DNA of 64,000 nt from Aldrovandia affinis (Eukaryota > Chordata > Actinopteri > Notacanthiformes > Halosauridae), in contig JAINUG010000327.1 in the NCBI GenBank assembly GCA_029706075.1, forward strand, positions 577,001 through 641,000, in the 5' to 3' direction. Of the stretch, positions 1 to 47,177 are shown piece by piece; position 1 is the stretch's first letter; each line of letters opens with the position of its first letter. Both the position numbers and the translations under genes were made by a program. A model generated the notes under the pieces. The model was not told the origin of the DNA. It searched no databases and saw nothing but the letters and a program-made list of their open reading frames with translations.

Positions 1-67
1 GCCCCGGTTTTAAGGTAACCACTGACCTAATCTGACTGTTTTGTGGTCTCCATTTCCCCCTCCCCAG

Positions 68-303
68 CCGTCACCATGGTGATGGGGTGCGGGATCTACC
101 CGGACGGCTGGGACTCGGACGAGGTGAAGCGCATGTGCGGGAGCGGACGGACAAGTACACCCTGGGGAACTGCACTGTGCGCTGGGCCTACATCCTGGCC
201 ATCATAAGCATCCTGGACGCCCTCATCCTGTCCTTCCTGGCCTTCACGCTGGGCAACCGGCAGGACAAGCTGCTGCCCGAGGACTTCGAGGTGGAGGGCG
301 CAG
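68..303 (+). CDS. lhfpl5: lhfpl5 (TMHS), penultimate or last coding exon, partial gene
   Basis: The exon begins after a pyrimidine-rich acceptor ending in CAG and ends at GCAG|GTGAGG. It encodes the second extracellular loop ([15 protein letters not shown], then TDKYTLGNC), the fourth membrane segment ([19 protein letters not shown]) and the start of the cytoplasmic tail ([13 protein letters not shown]). This matches the tetraspan LHFPL5 protein, a subunit of the hair-cell mechanotransduction complex that works with protocadherin-15 and TMC1 at tip links. The frame is broken by one missing G in the run at 139-141: phase arithmetic needs 237 nt and 236 are present. Upstream exons are outside the window. 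A last short exon is expected downstream; a pyrimidine-rich acceptor near 3693 followed by a quick stop is one weak candidate. LHFPL5 fits better than other LHFPL members from the tail sequence, from memory only. Confidence 0.9.
139..141 (+). other. lhfpl5: single-base deletion breaking the lhfpl5 frame
   Basis: Codons before this G run read EVKRMCG and codons after it read TDKYTLGNC only if one extra G is supplied. The exon length of 236 nt is one short of the 237 required by its flanking splice phases. A homopolymer under-call is more likely than a real null allele. Confidence 0.8.
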
Positions 304-489
304 GTGAGGCTCCCGATCCGAACAGGAAAAACCCACCCGGGGCTGTTCTCATCGGTTTCAGCACTTACCGTTATGAGTCACTCACCTCACAACAAATCTG
401 CACACACACAGCACTCTGTGCTTACGCTGTTACATCTGCTGTAACTGTGCATTGTATCCTGACTCACTGTAATATATCACTGGAAGGTA

Positions 490-606
490 ACATGCCATTT
501 AGCAGACGCTTTTGTCCAAAGTGACTTGGCGACAGTAGTCGATGCATAAATGAGAATCGAACCCATAACCTGAGCGTTGCCAGCTCCATACTCTATGGGA
601 TTGCAC
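490..606 (-). repeat. tRNA-SINE fragment (TTTAGCAGACGC family)
   Basis: It contains the conserved tail block GCCATTTAGCAGACGCTTTT with CCAAAGTGACTT, then the GAATCGAACCCATAACC B-box-like part in reverse orientation. The same family recurs at 11153, 20155 and 30700. Confidence 0.7.
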
Positions 607-2074
607 TAGCCTTGGCAAATTAAGTCAAGTAATACCTAGTAATTCATGTATTCATGTAACTGAGAGATGCTGGGCTATCTTTGAGCCCAGAGCAAATCTC
701 CTCCTGAATGCCCAAGTAGTGGCCTTCGCTGCATACAATACGTGTGTCAGTTGGGGGTCAATAGTGTCTCGAGCACCGTGAGTCAAGGACACCGAGAGGT
801 ATAAAACAGGCAGAACACAAAGGCTTGAGAGAGCGCTCGGAGACTCGGTACCGCGTCATCTGCGGCCCCTGAATGCCGCTCGAGAGCTGGGATCGCTGGC
901 AATAATAATATATTCCATTTATATGCAATAAAGGCCTCTTCATCGTTACCACATCGACCACCTGCGCGTTCCCACTGAAAGACAGGACTCCGCAACAGTG
1001 TCGAGAGCCACTTCACCCACGACAACAAAGTAATTATGACTCAAGATGCCGACACTAAATAAATAGACGGTTGAATAAATAAATCTAAATTCTGGCCTTC
1101 ACGTCAAAGCACTCTCGAGATCCCCCGTCTCTCGTTGGCTAGCTTCCACCAGCAAGTCCTTCATCATTGCAACCGCACGAGCGTTTGGGTGCTATCGCTT
1201 CTAATGAGAAAGCGCTACCACTTCAAAAGAGCGCGGCCATTAAAAATACATTCAAAACAGCAACAACAACAACAACAGCAACAGCAACAACAGCAACAAC
1301 CAAAAAAGGCAAGGAAAATAATAAAGTGAAGAAGAAAAACAGGAGTAAATTTTTACAACCGTAAATGTTGCTCGGATTCAGAGCAGGTAATCGCGTCTGT
1401 GGGAAGTCTATTTTAACAACACAGTTGACCCTTGAAGAATGATACGATTTGTAACTTTGCCTGCATAGGACTCTGATGCACAAAACAAATAGACAAACAC
1501 ACGTGTAGGCCTACTCAAGGCGAAACAATCAATCCGGTCACATTTCAGCAAAAACAATACCCTCCACATTAACACACACCGACACGAATGTAATATTATA
1601 CAACGCTTCTTCGAGTCTCGAGTGATTATTCAAGGCTTTGCATATATTAGTATTTTACCCCACTGTTGAATTGCCGCGAACGCTTCACACGTCGTATTTA
1701 CTTTAATCACAACATTAGCATTCATGCAGAGCAGACGCTAATAGTTTTTGATTGTGTTCCAGGCTGAGTTGGTTTGTTCTGTGGGCTTCGCGGACTGCAT
1801 GCTCGCGTCGCTCGATCCGTCTGCCTGCTGTCACGAGACATTATACTGACGGGCTTAAGAAAGATCATTGAAATTCTGCGTAAGCAGGCAGGTGCAGTCA
1901 GCGTGGGGTTCTGTTATAATGAAGAACGTTAAGTGAAAGTCTAAATAGTTAAAAGTATTTTTCGTGAATCGCTAATGCGTTTAGGCCTAAATGTTTTTCA
2001 AAAGCGAATTTATATCAGAGCCTAATATCACGATAGCCCAATGCCACAGGCCTCAATATGGCGGAGCTTATCAT
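607..2074. other. no gene seen; contains (CAA/CAG)n at 1258-1302
   Basis: I see no conserved reading frame here. The only structured feature is an interrupted CAA/CAG trinucleotide repeat near 1258-1302. The open frames over it are low-complexity glutamine or threonine runs and are not supported as genes. This stretch lies in the last lhfpl5 intron or its downstream flank. Confidence 0.5.
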
Positions 2075-2280
2075 GGCGGTAGTGTAGTGTAATGGTTAGG
2101 GAACTGGACTGGTAACTCAGAGGTTGCTGGTTCAATTCCCAGATGGAGCACTGCCGTTGTACCCTTGAGCAAGGTACTTAATCTGAATTGCTTCAGTAAA
2201 ATATCCAGGCTGTGTAATTGGATTGTATGTAAATAAATGTAAACTGTGTAAATCGCTCTGGATAAGAGCGTCTGCTAAAA
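2075..2280 (+). repeat. tRNA-derived SINE, near full length
   Basis: The head reads GTAGTGTAATGGTTAGGGAACTGG with B box GGTTCAATTCC. It is followed by CCTTGAGCAAGGTACTTAA and ends in the conserved tail CGCTCTGGATAAGAGCGTCT. Related copies in the window are at 50341, 55718 and 60645. Confidence 0.8.
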
Positions 2281-5200
2281 TACCCCAAAAAGGCTATAGT
2301 AAAATATTGTAAAATAAAACAATGTTGTCAGGCAAGTTACGTTTTTTGCGTGAACATGTTTTTAAACTGTAGACGTTCAAAGAACAGATGTTCAAACAGA
2401 ACATCAAGAACTACCAAAACTCACCGAACTCACCGAAATAAATTGGACATCAAAATTAATTTGCGCTGAAAATGTCCCGTCTTGCAGTGCCGTTCAGCCT
2501 AACGGTATCAAACTAAAGTAGGCCTACGCATCAAAAACTTAAAAAAATGCATCGAGTTGGCTGCAACAATTAAATAACATTTAATAACATTATTTATGTT
2601 ATTAAATGCCTCCATGCCAACTGTCTCCAGCATGGAACTCCATCCGCAGATTAGAGACAAAGAGGAGGTGTATGGCAACGCAGTCATCCCTTGTCCCCAG
2701 TACGAATAGCCAACCGGTCAGGTCTGCGGTTATTTCACATGCCGGCCAGCGCTCGCCATTCGCAGCATGGGCAAGGTGCCGCCAACGTAAATAGCATAAA
2801 TTACCTCCGCTAATGTTGCTCGTTATAAATGAATATACATTGGCATAATGTGCCCTTGGATGGAGATGCAAAAGAAGCTCGCTTTTATGGCTTGGTGCAG
2901 GTGATTATATTGCCATTATCATTATGGGGTTTTCCCCCCCTGGCCCTGAACTCTGACCTAAGCGATTCACAGTGCAGATGATCACGTTCGTCGCCGAAAA
3001 CGAGTCTCGTGTCCCCGCTCCAACGGATTCCTCGGCCGGCTGGTCTTGAGGGGTGACGTGGGGGCGCGTGGCCATAGAAACACATTATGACCATTTTGTG
3101 CGCGGTGGCAATGGACACACGTCTCATAACCCGGCCCGATAACCTTATACGAGAGAAGTGTCGATTCCACAGCGCCGAGAGTCCTTCAGCACAGAGATGC
3201 AAAGGGAAAGGTTTTCTTTTCTTTTCGTTTCGTTCGTTACCATCATCCGTCTCCGCAACCCCCTCTTCCCCTCTGCACTTTAGTGGTTCTCAACCTGCGC
3301 TAATGAAGCGGTTTACTGTCGATGAATAAAAATGTGTTAATCGAGTTTTAAAGGCGATTAACTATGCACTTATGCAAGTCCTTTTATTAATTTTTGAGTG
3401 CAAACATTTTTAATGAAAACGAAAAAAAGATGACACCACACCAGGGTATTTTTTCATTGACAGGAAAATAAATGGGCTTTATTAGATTTGCAAATCGGGT
3501 TGCCTGCGTATGCAAATCCAAATATTTGAGAACCGCTGTCTCGCCAGAAGCGTCGATTTTACATCCTTAAAAGTTGCACAGCAGAGACGAGCGCTCCGTT
3601 CTGACATGGGAATCAGGGATGGCTTCGACGGGCTTCTAACGCGCACGCCCCGGAGGTTCTGACCCAGTCCTGTGTTCCTTCTCTCCGTTACAGACAGCCA
3701 CTGAGCGCCGCCTCGGTTTGAGGGGCGCAGCTCGGAACCCTGAGATCCGTCACCACCGTGCAGAACCTCCTCAGCGCTGGGTATTTCCAACACACGGTCC
3801 ACAATGCACCTGTTCTCCCAGCCAGAGGGGCGTGGACAGGCAGCTACGAGCACGGACATCTCAGGGGACTGACAGAAGTGTCAAACTTCACCACTTCATA
3901 CTTAATTCAGTGTGTTTTCAATGTTTCACAGAGCCAATTGGGCCATAGCTATGATTAGACGCTGTGCCCTTTCTCCAGGTTTAACAACCATTGTGGCTGT
4001 TTATAGACCTGCATAAGGGGCAACAGTGCGTTGTGTATGTATTCCATTACTGAAGCGAACCATGAAAGACCGGCTGCATTTCGATTTCTTTGATCGTAGA
4101 GAACATAGTGTATTGGTGGACTTTATCGTTTGTGTCACGAGCTCAACTCTGAATAGCAGTAACCCCTGTGATGATGCTAATTTGTTTTATATTAAGAAAA
4201 TCGTAATCAAGCAGTGTTAAATTACATTTACAAATACCCTTTCTCATACATCAGCGTATCACATTTCAAATTTGACCGCAGTTAAATGGATAAAATGGCA
4301 AACCACGACAGAAAGCTGCTCCAACTGGTATAAAGAAAGTTGAGGCTTTAAAACTGCAGATGTGGGGACAGGGTTTAACTCATAACAGAATAACATACAG
4401 GAGGTCAAACGGCCTTGGATCTGTTAAAATGACTGCCTATTATATCCCACAAGTGCACTGCTATACACTGCTGTACATTTTATTGGGTAGGTTTTACTTA
4501 GCAAGGCAAAGAGTTGCAGAATATGTGAGCACTGCCCTCTAGTGTTTGCCTGTGGTATTGACCCCCAAGAGGACTAAATAAGTCTCAACACACGGTTAGA
4601 ATCTGTTTAAAGGTCATTAGGGTACAAGAACATGTTAATATAACGCTGTCAAAGCTACCTGTGTGTATTATTGCCGATTGTATTCATAGTCAAGCGTTTT
4701 GTAAATGGTAATGCCCCATGATCTGTTAAATATTAAAAGGTTCCTGTGACTAATATGGTGTAAAAAAAAAAAAAAACTAAACAAAGGTAATTAATCATGT
4801 TTTGATGTGTGGTTCTTGTTAACTCTTCCATAAAGTGTTTTGAAAACTGTGTCCAAAAATAGTCTCCCACATCCATGTCGATTTACCATCTTAACGGTGG
4901 CGAACAGTAAATGAAATGTGCGAGGTCCGCAAAAGTCCAGTGGCAAATCATTTTAAAAATCTCTTTATTACCTATAATCCATGGGCAGGGAGGGGGGGGG
5001 GGCTTGGGGGCATTTATTTTCATGTTTAGCAGTGAACAAGCAAGCGTGTGGAACCAGGGATCTGCTCTGACAGATCGCAGCGTACTGAAGTCTACAAACT
5101 CGGCCACCCGGGGGGGGCGTGTCTCACAGGATCTTTTTAAGGCTGAAAATAAAGGGAGGAGCAACACTGAAAACACAATGGGTTTTTGGTTGGGGTTTTT

Positions 5201-5304
5201 TTTGTAAAAAAAGCAGGTAGATCCATTCAAGAGCTAGCAAATCCAAACCCAGGCTTCTCCAAAGTTAGTTAAAACATTAAAACGTTACTAACCGTCTAAA
5301 TACA
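2281..5304. other. no gene supported; possible lhfpl5 terminal exon near 3693
   Basis: No conserved protein segment was recognised. A tract TTCCTTCTCTCCGTTACAG ends at about 3699 and could be the acceptor of a short last lhfpl5 exon (phase 1, stop after three codons), but nothing in the peptide confirms it. The srpk1 transcript, which ends in this direction, may reach about 5300. Confidence 0.3.
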
Positions 5305-5402
5305 TTTATTTTCTAATACACAACTATCTGAATTCTGTAAAAACTGTACACGGCTGTAATATACAGAACAAGGCCAACTCTTTGGTATGAGTGTGTATAT
5401 AC

Positions 5403-5462
<60 letters not shown>

Positions 5463-6736
5463 CAAACATACCCATGCACACAAACACACGCACAAACATG
5501 CATGCCAAACATCACACCCATGCGTGCACACAAACACACGCACAAACATGCATGCCACACACACCAAACATACCCATGGACACACAAACACACACACCAA
5601 ACATACCCATGCACACAAACACGTGCACGCCGCACACACACGCGCTCACACACACAAACGCTCAAACATACCCATGCACACACAAACACACACACACCAA
5701 ACATACCCATGGACACACAAACACACACACCAAACATACCCATGCACACACACACACACACACAAACAAACAAACAAACACACACCCACAAACACGTTGC
5801 ATATGTATTTATGCCATTTCACCGCTTTGATGTGGACAGGGGCCGTTTCTCCATTTCGCATTTGGTCAGAATATTTTCTAGTCACACTTCCCAAAGAAAT
5901 AAACAAAACAAAGGATGACCGAAAATATCTTTCAGAAAACTGTCATTAGTTTTATAAGTATCCACCTGAGGCAGGTGAACTCACGGACAACATTTCAAGG
6001 ACCTTTCCTGCAGAAGGGGTTAAACAGAAATCTCATCATCTTGTGAATCGTGAGAAAAACAAAGATAAGGCCTTTTGTGAAAAGTCTCAGAAAGGCTTGA
6101 GGTCTGTCTGTGGTAATCAGGACAGGTGTGGCAGACAGGCCGCTCTCATTGGACAGCTCTGGCAGACAGGCCGCTCTCATTGGACAGCTCTGGCAGCCAG
6201 CCCGCTCGTAGCCCCCCTCCCTCGCTCTGTGCAGTGCAACTTTGGGAAAATACAGGGGCTTTACCCTTAATTTCAGCACAGTCCTGTAGAAAGGATGCAA
6301 ATACAAATACTCTCCAACACCACAAATGGGTGTTCTGTTGGGATAAACTGAACACACCCCACACCACAGGTCACATCCTGGGATCCAATGAGATTCGGAG
6401 GATCTAAAAGCACCTCTTTTCAGCACCAGCATCTCAATAAAAAGCTGAGAGAAGGGGGGGATGGGAAACCAAACAAACAAAAAAATCTGATACACAAGAA
6501 ACGTCCGGTCAGGAAAATGAATGAGAAAATTACAAAACAAAAATGAAACAAATAAATAGGTTAATAAATTTGCGAGGATTTTGGAAGGAGTCACCGTGGG
6601 GGTGGGGGGGAATTCTGCTCTTATGCCTCAGCCGGTGGCAGGGGCGGGCCCTCGGCTGGGGGGAGGGGTTATTCAGTCACTGTCGTGGTGGGTGGGGGAG
6701 GGGGGGATTGGAAGGTGCAGCTGCGTGGAGCTGCCA
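5305..6736 (-). other. srpk1: probable srpk1 3' UTR with candidate poly(A) signal at 5305-5310
   Basis: The srpk1 stop codon is at 6737-6739. Reading on the minus strand, an AATAAA (plus-strand tttatt at 5305-5310) is the first clear signal I found, giving a 1.4 kb UTR that would carry the CA-rich minisatellite. Another tttatt lies near 4963. A duplicated 37-bp unit (GGCAGACAGGCCGCTCTCAT) sits near 6130-6195. The end point is inferred, not seen. Confidence 0.35.
5400..5790. repeat. (TA)n/(CA)n microsatellite running into a CA-rich minisatellite
   Basis: A short TA run and a pure (CA)n tract (about 5420-5456) lead into repeats of CCAAACATACCCATG separated by CACACAAACACACG-type spacers, to about 5790. 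All frames through it are simple His/Thr or Cys/Val runs and are not genes. Confidence 0.9.
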
Positions 6737-41667
<34,931 letters not shown>

Positions 41668-42432
41668 GTTGGACCGGCAACTCATGGGGATACCTCTTGA
41701 ACGGGTTCTACTCCTGCACATGCGTAACGCTGGAAACTTTCTCAAAACCCCAATCCTCTGTCCACGCCCCCTCGGGTTACGGGTCCGCCTCTCTCGTTAC
41801 GTGGAATTTTAATTCCATCTAGTGGCGTGACAAGTGTACTGCATATACCTCCGTTCCTTTTTTTCGTTGAATTAATTATGTGGCTCGCTTCGTCCAAATG
41901 ACAAAGACGTGGAAAGGTAGAGGGTTCCATCTAGTGGTTGTTAGATGGTTAGTTGTTAGAATAAACATTTACATAAATTTCCCATTGACTTGAAATCTCA
42001 ACTATTAAGTTACCGTTTTCAATTGACCTACACTGTAAACCCCAGGGCATTACTAGCACAAATATATTGAATAAGGTGAACTTAAATTCTTCCAGAAGTT
42101 CTTATTTGAAATGTTTGTGGTACTGACTCAAAACGTAATAACAAATCAGTTTACTTATATAATTTTTATTATTCAGACAACAGCTATTTATGTCATTGAG
42201 AACATAAAAGTAATTTGTTCATTTGACTTTTTAACGTTTTAATTAGTTACTGTAATATTTTGTGGTTATTTTTAACTTTTTTGTTTTGTTTTACATGAAA
42301 ACTTACTTAAAATGTATACTCATAGCATGAACTTATTATTTTCACTTGTTTTTTTACCTTTCTTTTAGTTCCGGTAACTTTTTTCTTCTTCTGTTATTTC
42401 GTCAAGAAATGCATAATTTGTAACTCAATTAG
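41668..42432. other. srpk1 5' UTR/promoter region and AT-rich flank
   Basis: Sequence just upstream of the ATG is moderately GC-rich to about 41800 and must hold the srpk1 promoter; no TATA box is evident. The element TCCATCTAGTGG appears at 41815 and 41929. From 42000 to 42430 the sequence is AT-rich with nothing recognised. Confidence 0.45.
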
Positions 42433-45400
42433 TAGGGGAGACTGGGGACAGTTGCACCACTTTTAGCATTTTTATCATATCATAATATTGTCGTATTTCT
42501 ATGAAAAATAACAGTTATTGAGTTTTGTTTGTTTATGCGTAGAACATAGGCCTACCTTACATCAATGTGCAGATGTTGCCAGGTAGGCTATTCAATCTCT
42601 TACCATATTTCAGTGTTAGACAGGAAGAATGGACCCATTTGCAATGTAACAAACAAGTAAAAAAATTATTTTATTATTTTTTTAAATATGTATTTCAATA
42701 CAAAACTGCAACTTAAAACTGCAAGGCTGACCAGAAAACTCTTCCGAAATCAGCAGCGAACTGTTCAAATTATTTTAATTTAATTAGAAAGAAAAAAACT
42801 GATTTCCTTCCTACTCCAGTGAACGTAAACTTATTTGACCCTTGTTAAAAAATTCATTCTGAGTCTGACTCACAGTTGTGGCATGTATAAAATTCCCCTC
42901 CATCCGTGCATACTTTATGAGCCCAGGCCTTGCACACCCAACACTGCAGCCATACTTCTTTTGATTTGGAATAGCTTTCCAGACAGACGATGCACACTTC
43001 GTCTTCAGATTCATATTCAGATTCATATTCTTTTTTTGACTGCTTTGTGTTTTTCTTTCCAGTTTTCTTTTCTTTTCTTTCCGGGTTTCTTTTTGTTTTG
43101 GGCAGTGATCTTTCTCTTCGCCTTCTGCCCCAGTGTTTTTCCCCCCCTCCATTTCTAATGCCTCCTTCACAGGAGAGTCTGTGAGGATGGCAGTGGAGCG
43201 TCATTTCCTCCCTTTTCCCTCTTTTCTGGCTCCTGTGTTAGGGTGTGGCCGGATAGTTTTGGGCGAGAAATCTTCAGTACCCATCACTGAGGTTGATGGT
43301 CCCGAGGGAGGTGGCACGGGGGAAAGTGGCACGTAGGGAGGTGAACCTGAGGGAGGTGGCACTGAGGAAGGTGGCACGTAGGGAGGTGAACCTGAGGGAG
43401 GTGGCACTGAGGGAGGTGGGAGAGGACGGTCAGTGACCATGGATGGTGCAAAGTCACATTCGCTGAATATCTCCCTATTAAACGGCCAAATGCCTGTGCA
43501 TCGGAATCCTGACTGCACATTTGTTGGTGTTGCTGCTGCCTGTGGCAGGGCCATCCTGACAATGCCTGGGATATCGTATATCGACATCGTCATCCCTGGA
43601 TGGGTCTTCACCCAGGAGTCGCAGAACGAATTCACCACTCTTTTCAGGGGTCCATATACACTTTGGTCAAGCGGTTGTAATTTGTGAGAGCAGTAGGGGT
43701 GGAAGATTAACAGGACAATGCCATGGCTGCGGCAGTAGTCAGTACCTTCCATGGACAAGTGTGAGGGGTGGTTGTCTAGTATTAAAAGCACCTTAGGCTC
43801 CGGTGAGCTCTTGGTGTGAAGCTGAAAGTGCTTGAAGAACATCAAAAAATCTTCCTCTTGCATCCATCCTGATGTGTTGGCTGTCCCAGTGCAGCTAGGT
43901 GGGCAATCCCATTTTAAATGCACACCTGGGAAAATGAACATCGGTGGTATTGTGTTACCAAGTGCATTGACCACACAGGCTAGTGTCACGAGTGTGCCTC
44001 TTTCTGCCGAGGTGGCTGCACCAATTTGTCTTTCACCCCGGCTTGCTATTACCTATTTGGGATTTTGGACAGTCGTTATGCCAGTTTCGTCCATGTTCCC
44101 GATGTTTTGTTCTTCAAATTTATGTTTGTCTAAAACCTTGCTGAGATTGTCAAAGAATTTGGTGACATTTGTTTGGTCGAAACCTGTCGCCCTCGAAAGG
44201 TTTGTGGCTTGGGCACGTCTTATAGAGAGAGTGGGGTGCCTCTTCAGAAAGGCACTGAACCAGTCAGCACCAGCCATACTGGTCTCGCTCCACGTTGGCG
44301 GAAACTTGCAGTTGTAGTGAGAGGCTAGTTGAAAGGCAAACTTCCGAACCTGAAATAAAATGTAAATAAAATTGAAATTGTCTATCTCCCTCTTCCTCCT
44401 CCCCCCTCTTGTATACATAGTTCTCTTGTTAAAATTAGTTTTTCTCATATTTATCTTACCTCTTTGGGACTTAACCCATAGTACAAATCGGCTGCCCTTT
44501 TTAAATATTCCGTGAGGCTCCTCTCTTGCTCCTCTGAGAATACTTTTCTTGATGTCCAGTACCCTGCATTTGGGAGCTTGTCTGATCCCTCGCCTGCCAG
44601 TTTCTCTCGTTTTTTGCAGAATCTGTACAAAGTTGTGTGACAAATGGCAAAATCCTTTGCCACCGCCCTGACTGACTTGCCCGTATCCCTCACCACATTT
44701 GATGCCCTTTCCAAAATATTTAGGGGAACCCCTCTCTCAGTTATCCTCTTCCTCACTCGTGGCATTCTGAAAACAAACAGAATACAATTTCTACTTTTAG
44801 ATGTGTATTTATTTACTGTATAACAAAGAATAATGGCTTACTATTTGCTAATGGACCATTACAACACTTTCAGCAAACAAAAAAATATAATTTTAATATT
44901 TGAGTGAACTATCCTTTTCAAATAATTGTATATTAAGACACTTTTAATATTGCTTTCTCCATTAGGACTTAATGTCCTTTTTGTTGTTGTGTGGTGTACC
45001 AGAAGTTGTAGCTCGTACAAGGTTTTGATATGGCTGCTTAGCTTGGGGACAGTTTCAACAACATGTTGCAACTGTCCCCAACCCCAACAGCCATGACAAA
45101 ACCTCGTACTAGCTAGACACAACAACCTTGACATATGCTAATCATGCCACTTAGAAGTCAACAAAACAATGATTCAAACTAAGTAAGTTTGGATTAATTC
45201 ATGCAAAAGATCAGGACAGTATGAGAAAAATACAGCTCATAAAAAAAATTACTTTCATACCTCCAAAACAAGTTTTGTCAATAAATCCAGGAGCAGAGGT
45301 CGAATGTGGCTCTTTTCTTCCATGTGGGAGGGTCTAACTGAGCATGTGCACTATGAGTGTCATCACTAGCATGTTTCTGATTGGAGTAATAAGACTTGTT

Positions 45401-45439
45401 GCAACTGCCCCTTGTTGCAACTGTCCCCGGTCTCCCCTA
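42433..45439 (-). mobile_element. pogo-type DNA transposon with inverted ends and TA target sites
   Basis: GGGGAGACTGGGGACAGTTG (42435) and its complement CAACTGTCCCCGGTCTCCCC (ending 45437) form the termini, each next to TA as expected for Tc1/mariner-superfamily insertion. It carries one transposase gene on the minus strand and lies between srpk1 and mapk14. A subterminal palindrome built from the same sequence is at 45046-45085. Confidence 0.9.
42854..44765 (-). pseudogene. pogo/Tigger-like transposase with C-terminal zinc finger, broken
   Basis: Starts MPRVRKRITERGVPLNILER with a helix-turn-helix (AVAKDFAICHTTLYRF). An apparent GT-AG intron lies at about 44352-44457 (SPKE|GTAAGA ... TTTCAG|GTTCGG), joining to VRKFAFQLASHY. 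The CENP-B-like segment SAFLKRHPTLSIRRAQATN is followed by the catalytic DDE_1 domain: GNMDETGITT, then VLLILDNHPSHLS, then LQPLDQSVYGPLK. A TAG at 44053-44055 interrupts the catalytic domain, a stop lies at 43201-43203, and a frameshift in an A run precedes the C-terminal CIVCLESYSKSKEVWLQCWV / CKAWAHKVC / CHNC zinc finger (PHD/RING-like). So the copy is inactive, though recent enough to read. Confidence 0.88.
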
Positions 45440-45989
45440 CTTGTTGTAACAACTATTTTGATATTTTTGAAAGTATACATTTCACCTTTAAAAATTATTT
45501 TCAGAAAAATAATATGAACGAATAATAAACTATTACACAATAGTTATATTTGTGTTAAAAAATGTATTTGTCTTTTGTTGTCTTTGTATTCAATACAAAA
45601 ACTTAATTATCATTTTCTTGGTCTTACATGCGTGGAGATATAAGTAATAATAATTCAAAACTTGTGTGTAAAATGATGCACTGACCAAAACATAGAGATT
45701 ATTACAAATCCTAAAAACATTAAAACCATTAAGATTATTTGTTCACCAAATCAAATCATCGCTGGAGGCAACCAGATGAGCAGGGATCCACATTACTCTC
45801 ATTTTTCATTGGGGAATATGGCAGGCCCAGAAGTGGACAGGGGGCTACTGAAGCCTCGTTCGGCCTCGCTAAGCTGATGGACTAGCTATATATTTTTTGA
45901 TAACGGGATATGTTTGGCCAAGTCTTCTGTCCTATGATGACTTCTGGCACAGCCGTTTTCTGAATGAATATTCATCCTATATATACACT
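45440..45989. other. intergenic AT-rich sequence, nothing seen
   Basis: No repeats or open frames of interest between the pogo and Tc1 elements. Confidence 0.5.
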
Positions 45990-47177
45990 CAGTGGCCACT
46001 TTATTAGGTACACCTTTCTAATACTGGGTAGGACCCCCCTTTGCCCCCAGAACAGCCTGAATTCTTTGTGGCATGGATTCAACAAGGTGCTGGAAACATT
46101 CTTCAGAGATTCTGGTCCATGTTGACATGATAGCATCATGCAGTTGCTGCAGATTTGTTGGCTGCACATTCATGTTGCGAATCTCCAGTTCCATCACATC
46201 CAAAAGGTGCTCTATTGGACTGAGATCTGGTGACTGTGGAGGCCATTGGAGTACACTGAACTCAGTCATATTCGTGGAACCAGCTTGAGATGACGTGTGC
46301 TTTGTGATATGGCGCATTATCCTGCTGGAAGTAGCCATTCGAAGATGGGTAGACTGTGGCCATAAAGGGATGCACATGATCAGCAACAAGACTCAGGTAG
46401 GCTGTGGTATTTAAACGATGCTCAATTGGTATTAAGAGGCCTAATGTGTGCCAAGAAAACCTTCCCTACACCATTACACCACCCAGTTGACCAGCGAACC
46501 GTTGACACAAGGCAGGATGGATACATGGATTCATATTGTTTACGCCAAATTCTGACCCTACCATCTGCATGTCGCAGCAGAAATCGAGATTCATCAGACC
46601 AGGCAACGTTTTTCCAGTCTTCAACTGTCCAGTTTTGGTGAACCTGTGCCCACTGTAGCCTCACGACCCTGTTCTTTGCTGACAGGAGTGGAACCCGGTG
46701 GGTGTGGTCTTCTGCTGTTGTAGCCCATCCACTTCAAGGTGTGATGTGTTGTGCATTCAGAGATGCTCTTCTGCATACCACTGTTGTAACGCGTGGTTAC
46801 TGTCGCCTTCCTGTCAGCTTGAACCAGTCTGGCCATTCTCCTCTGACCTCTCATTAACAAAGCGTTTTTGCCCACAGAACTGCTGCTCACTGGATGTTTG
46901 TTTTTTGTACCATTCTCTGTAGACTCTAGAGACTGTTGTGCATGAAAATCCCATGAGATCAGCAGTTTCTGAGATACTCACACCACCCCGCCCGGCACCA
47001 ACAATCATTCCATGGTCAAAGTCACTTAGATCACATTTCTCCCCCATTCTGATTTTTGGTCTGAACAACTGAACCTTGTGACCATGTCTGCATGCTTTTA
47101 TGCATTGAGTTGCTGCCACGATTGGCTGATTGGATCATTGCATTAACAAGCAGGTGTACCTAATAAAGTGGCCAGTG
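45990..47177 (-). mobile_element. decayed Tc1-like transposon
   Basis: Ends CAGTGGCCACTTTATTAGGT at the left and the complement at the right. Minus-strand frames include GEKCDLSDFDHGMIVGAGRG and SISETADLMGFSCTTVSRVY (DNA-binding part, 47119-46814), [20 protein letters not shown] (first catalytic D region, about 46640), and FSVLQWPPQSPDLSPIEHLL (third acidic region, about 46240). Frameshifts separate these parts, so it is dead. Confidence 0.92.

Noticed and set aside
304..524. Read-through of lhfpl5 past 303 to the stop near 524
   Set aside because: The sequence after 303 is a good donor (GTGAGG), and the added residues show no similarity to LHFPL5 and run into a SINE.
2075..2160. tRNA-like heads as functional tRNA genes
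   Set aside because: A and B boxes are visible, but the sequences do not fold as full tRNAs and are fused to SINE bodies.
5313..5949. Long open frames of His/Thr or Cys/Val repeats
   Set aside because: They are translations of (CA)n and CA-rich minisatellite in several frames and both strands; no conserved protein is present.
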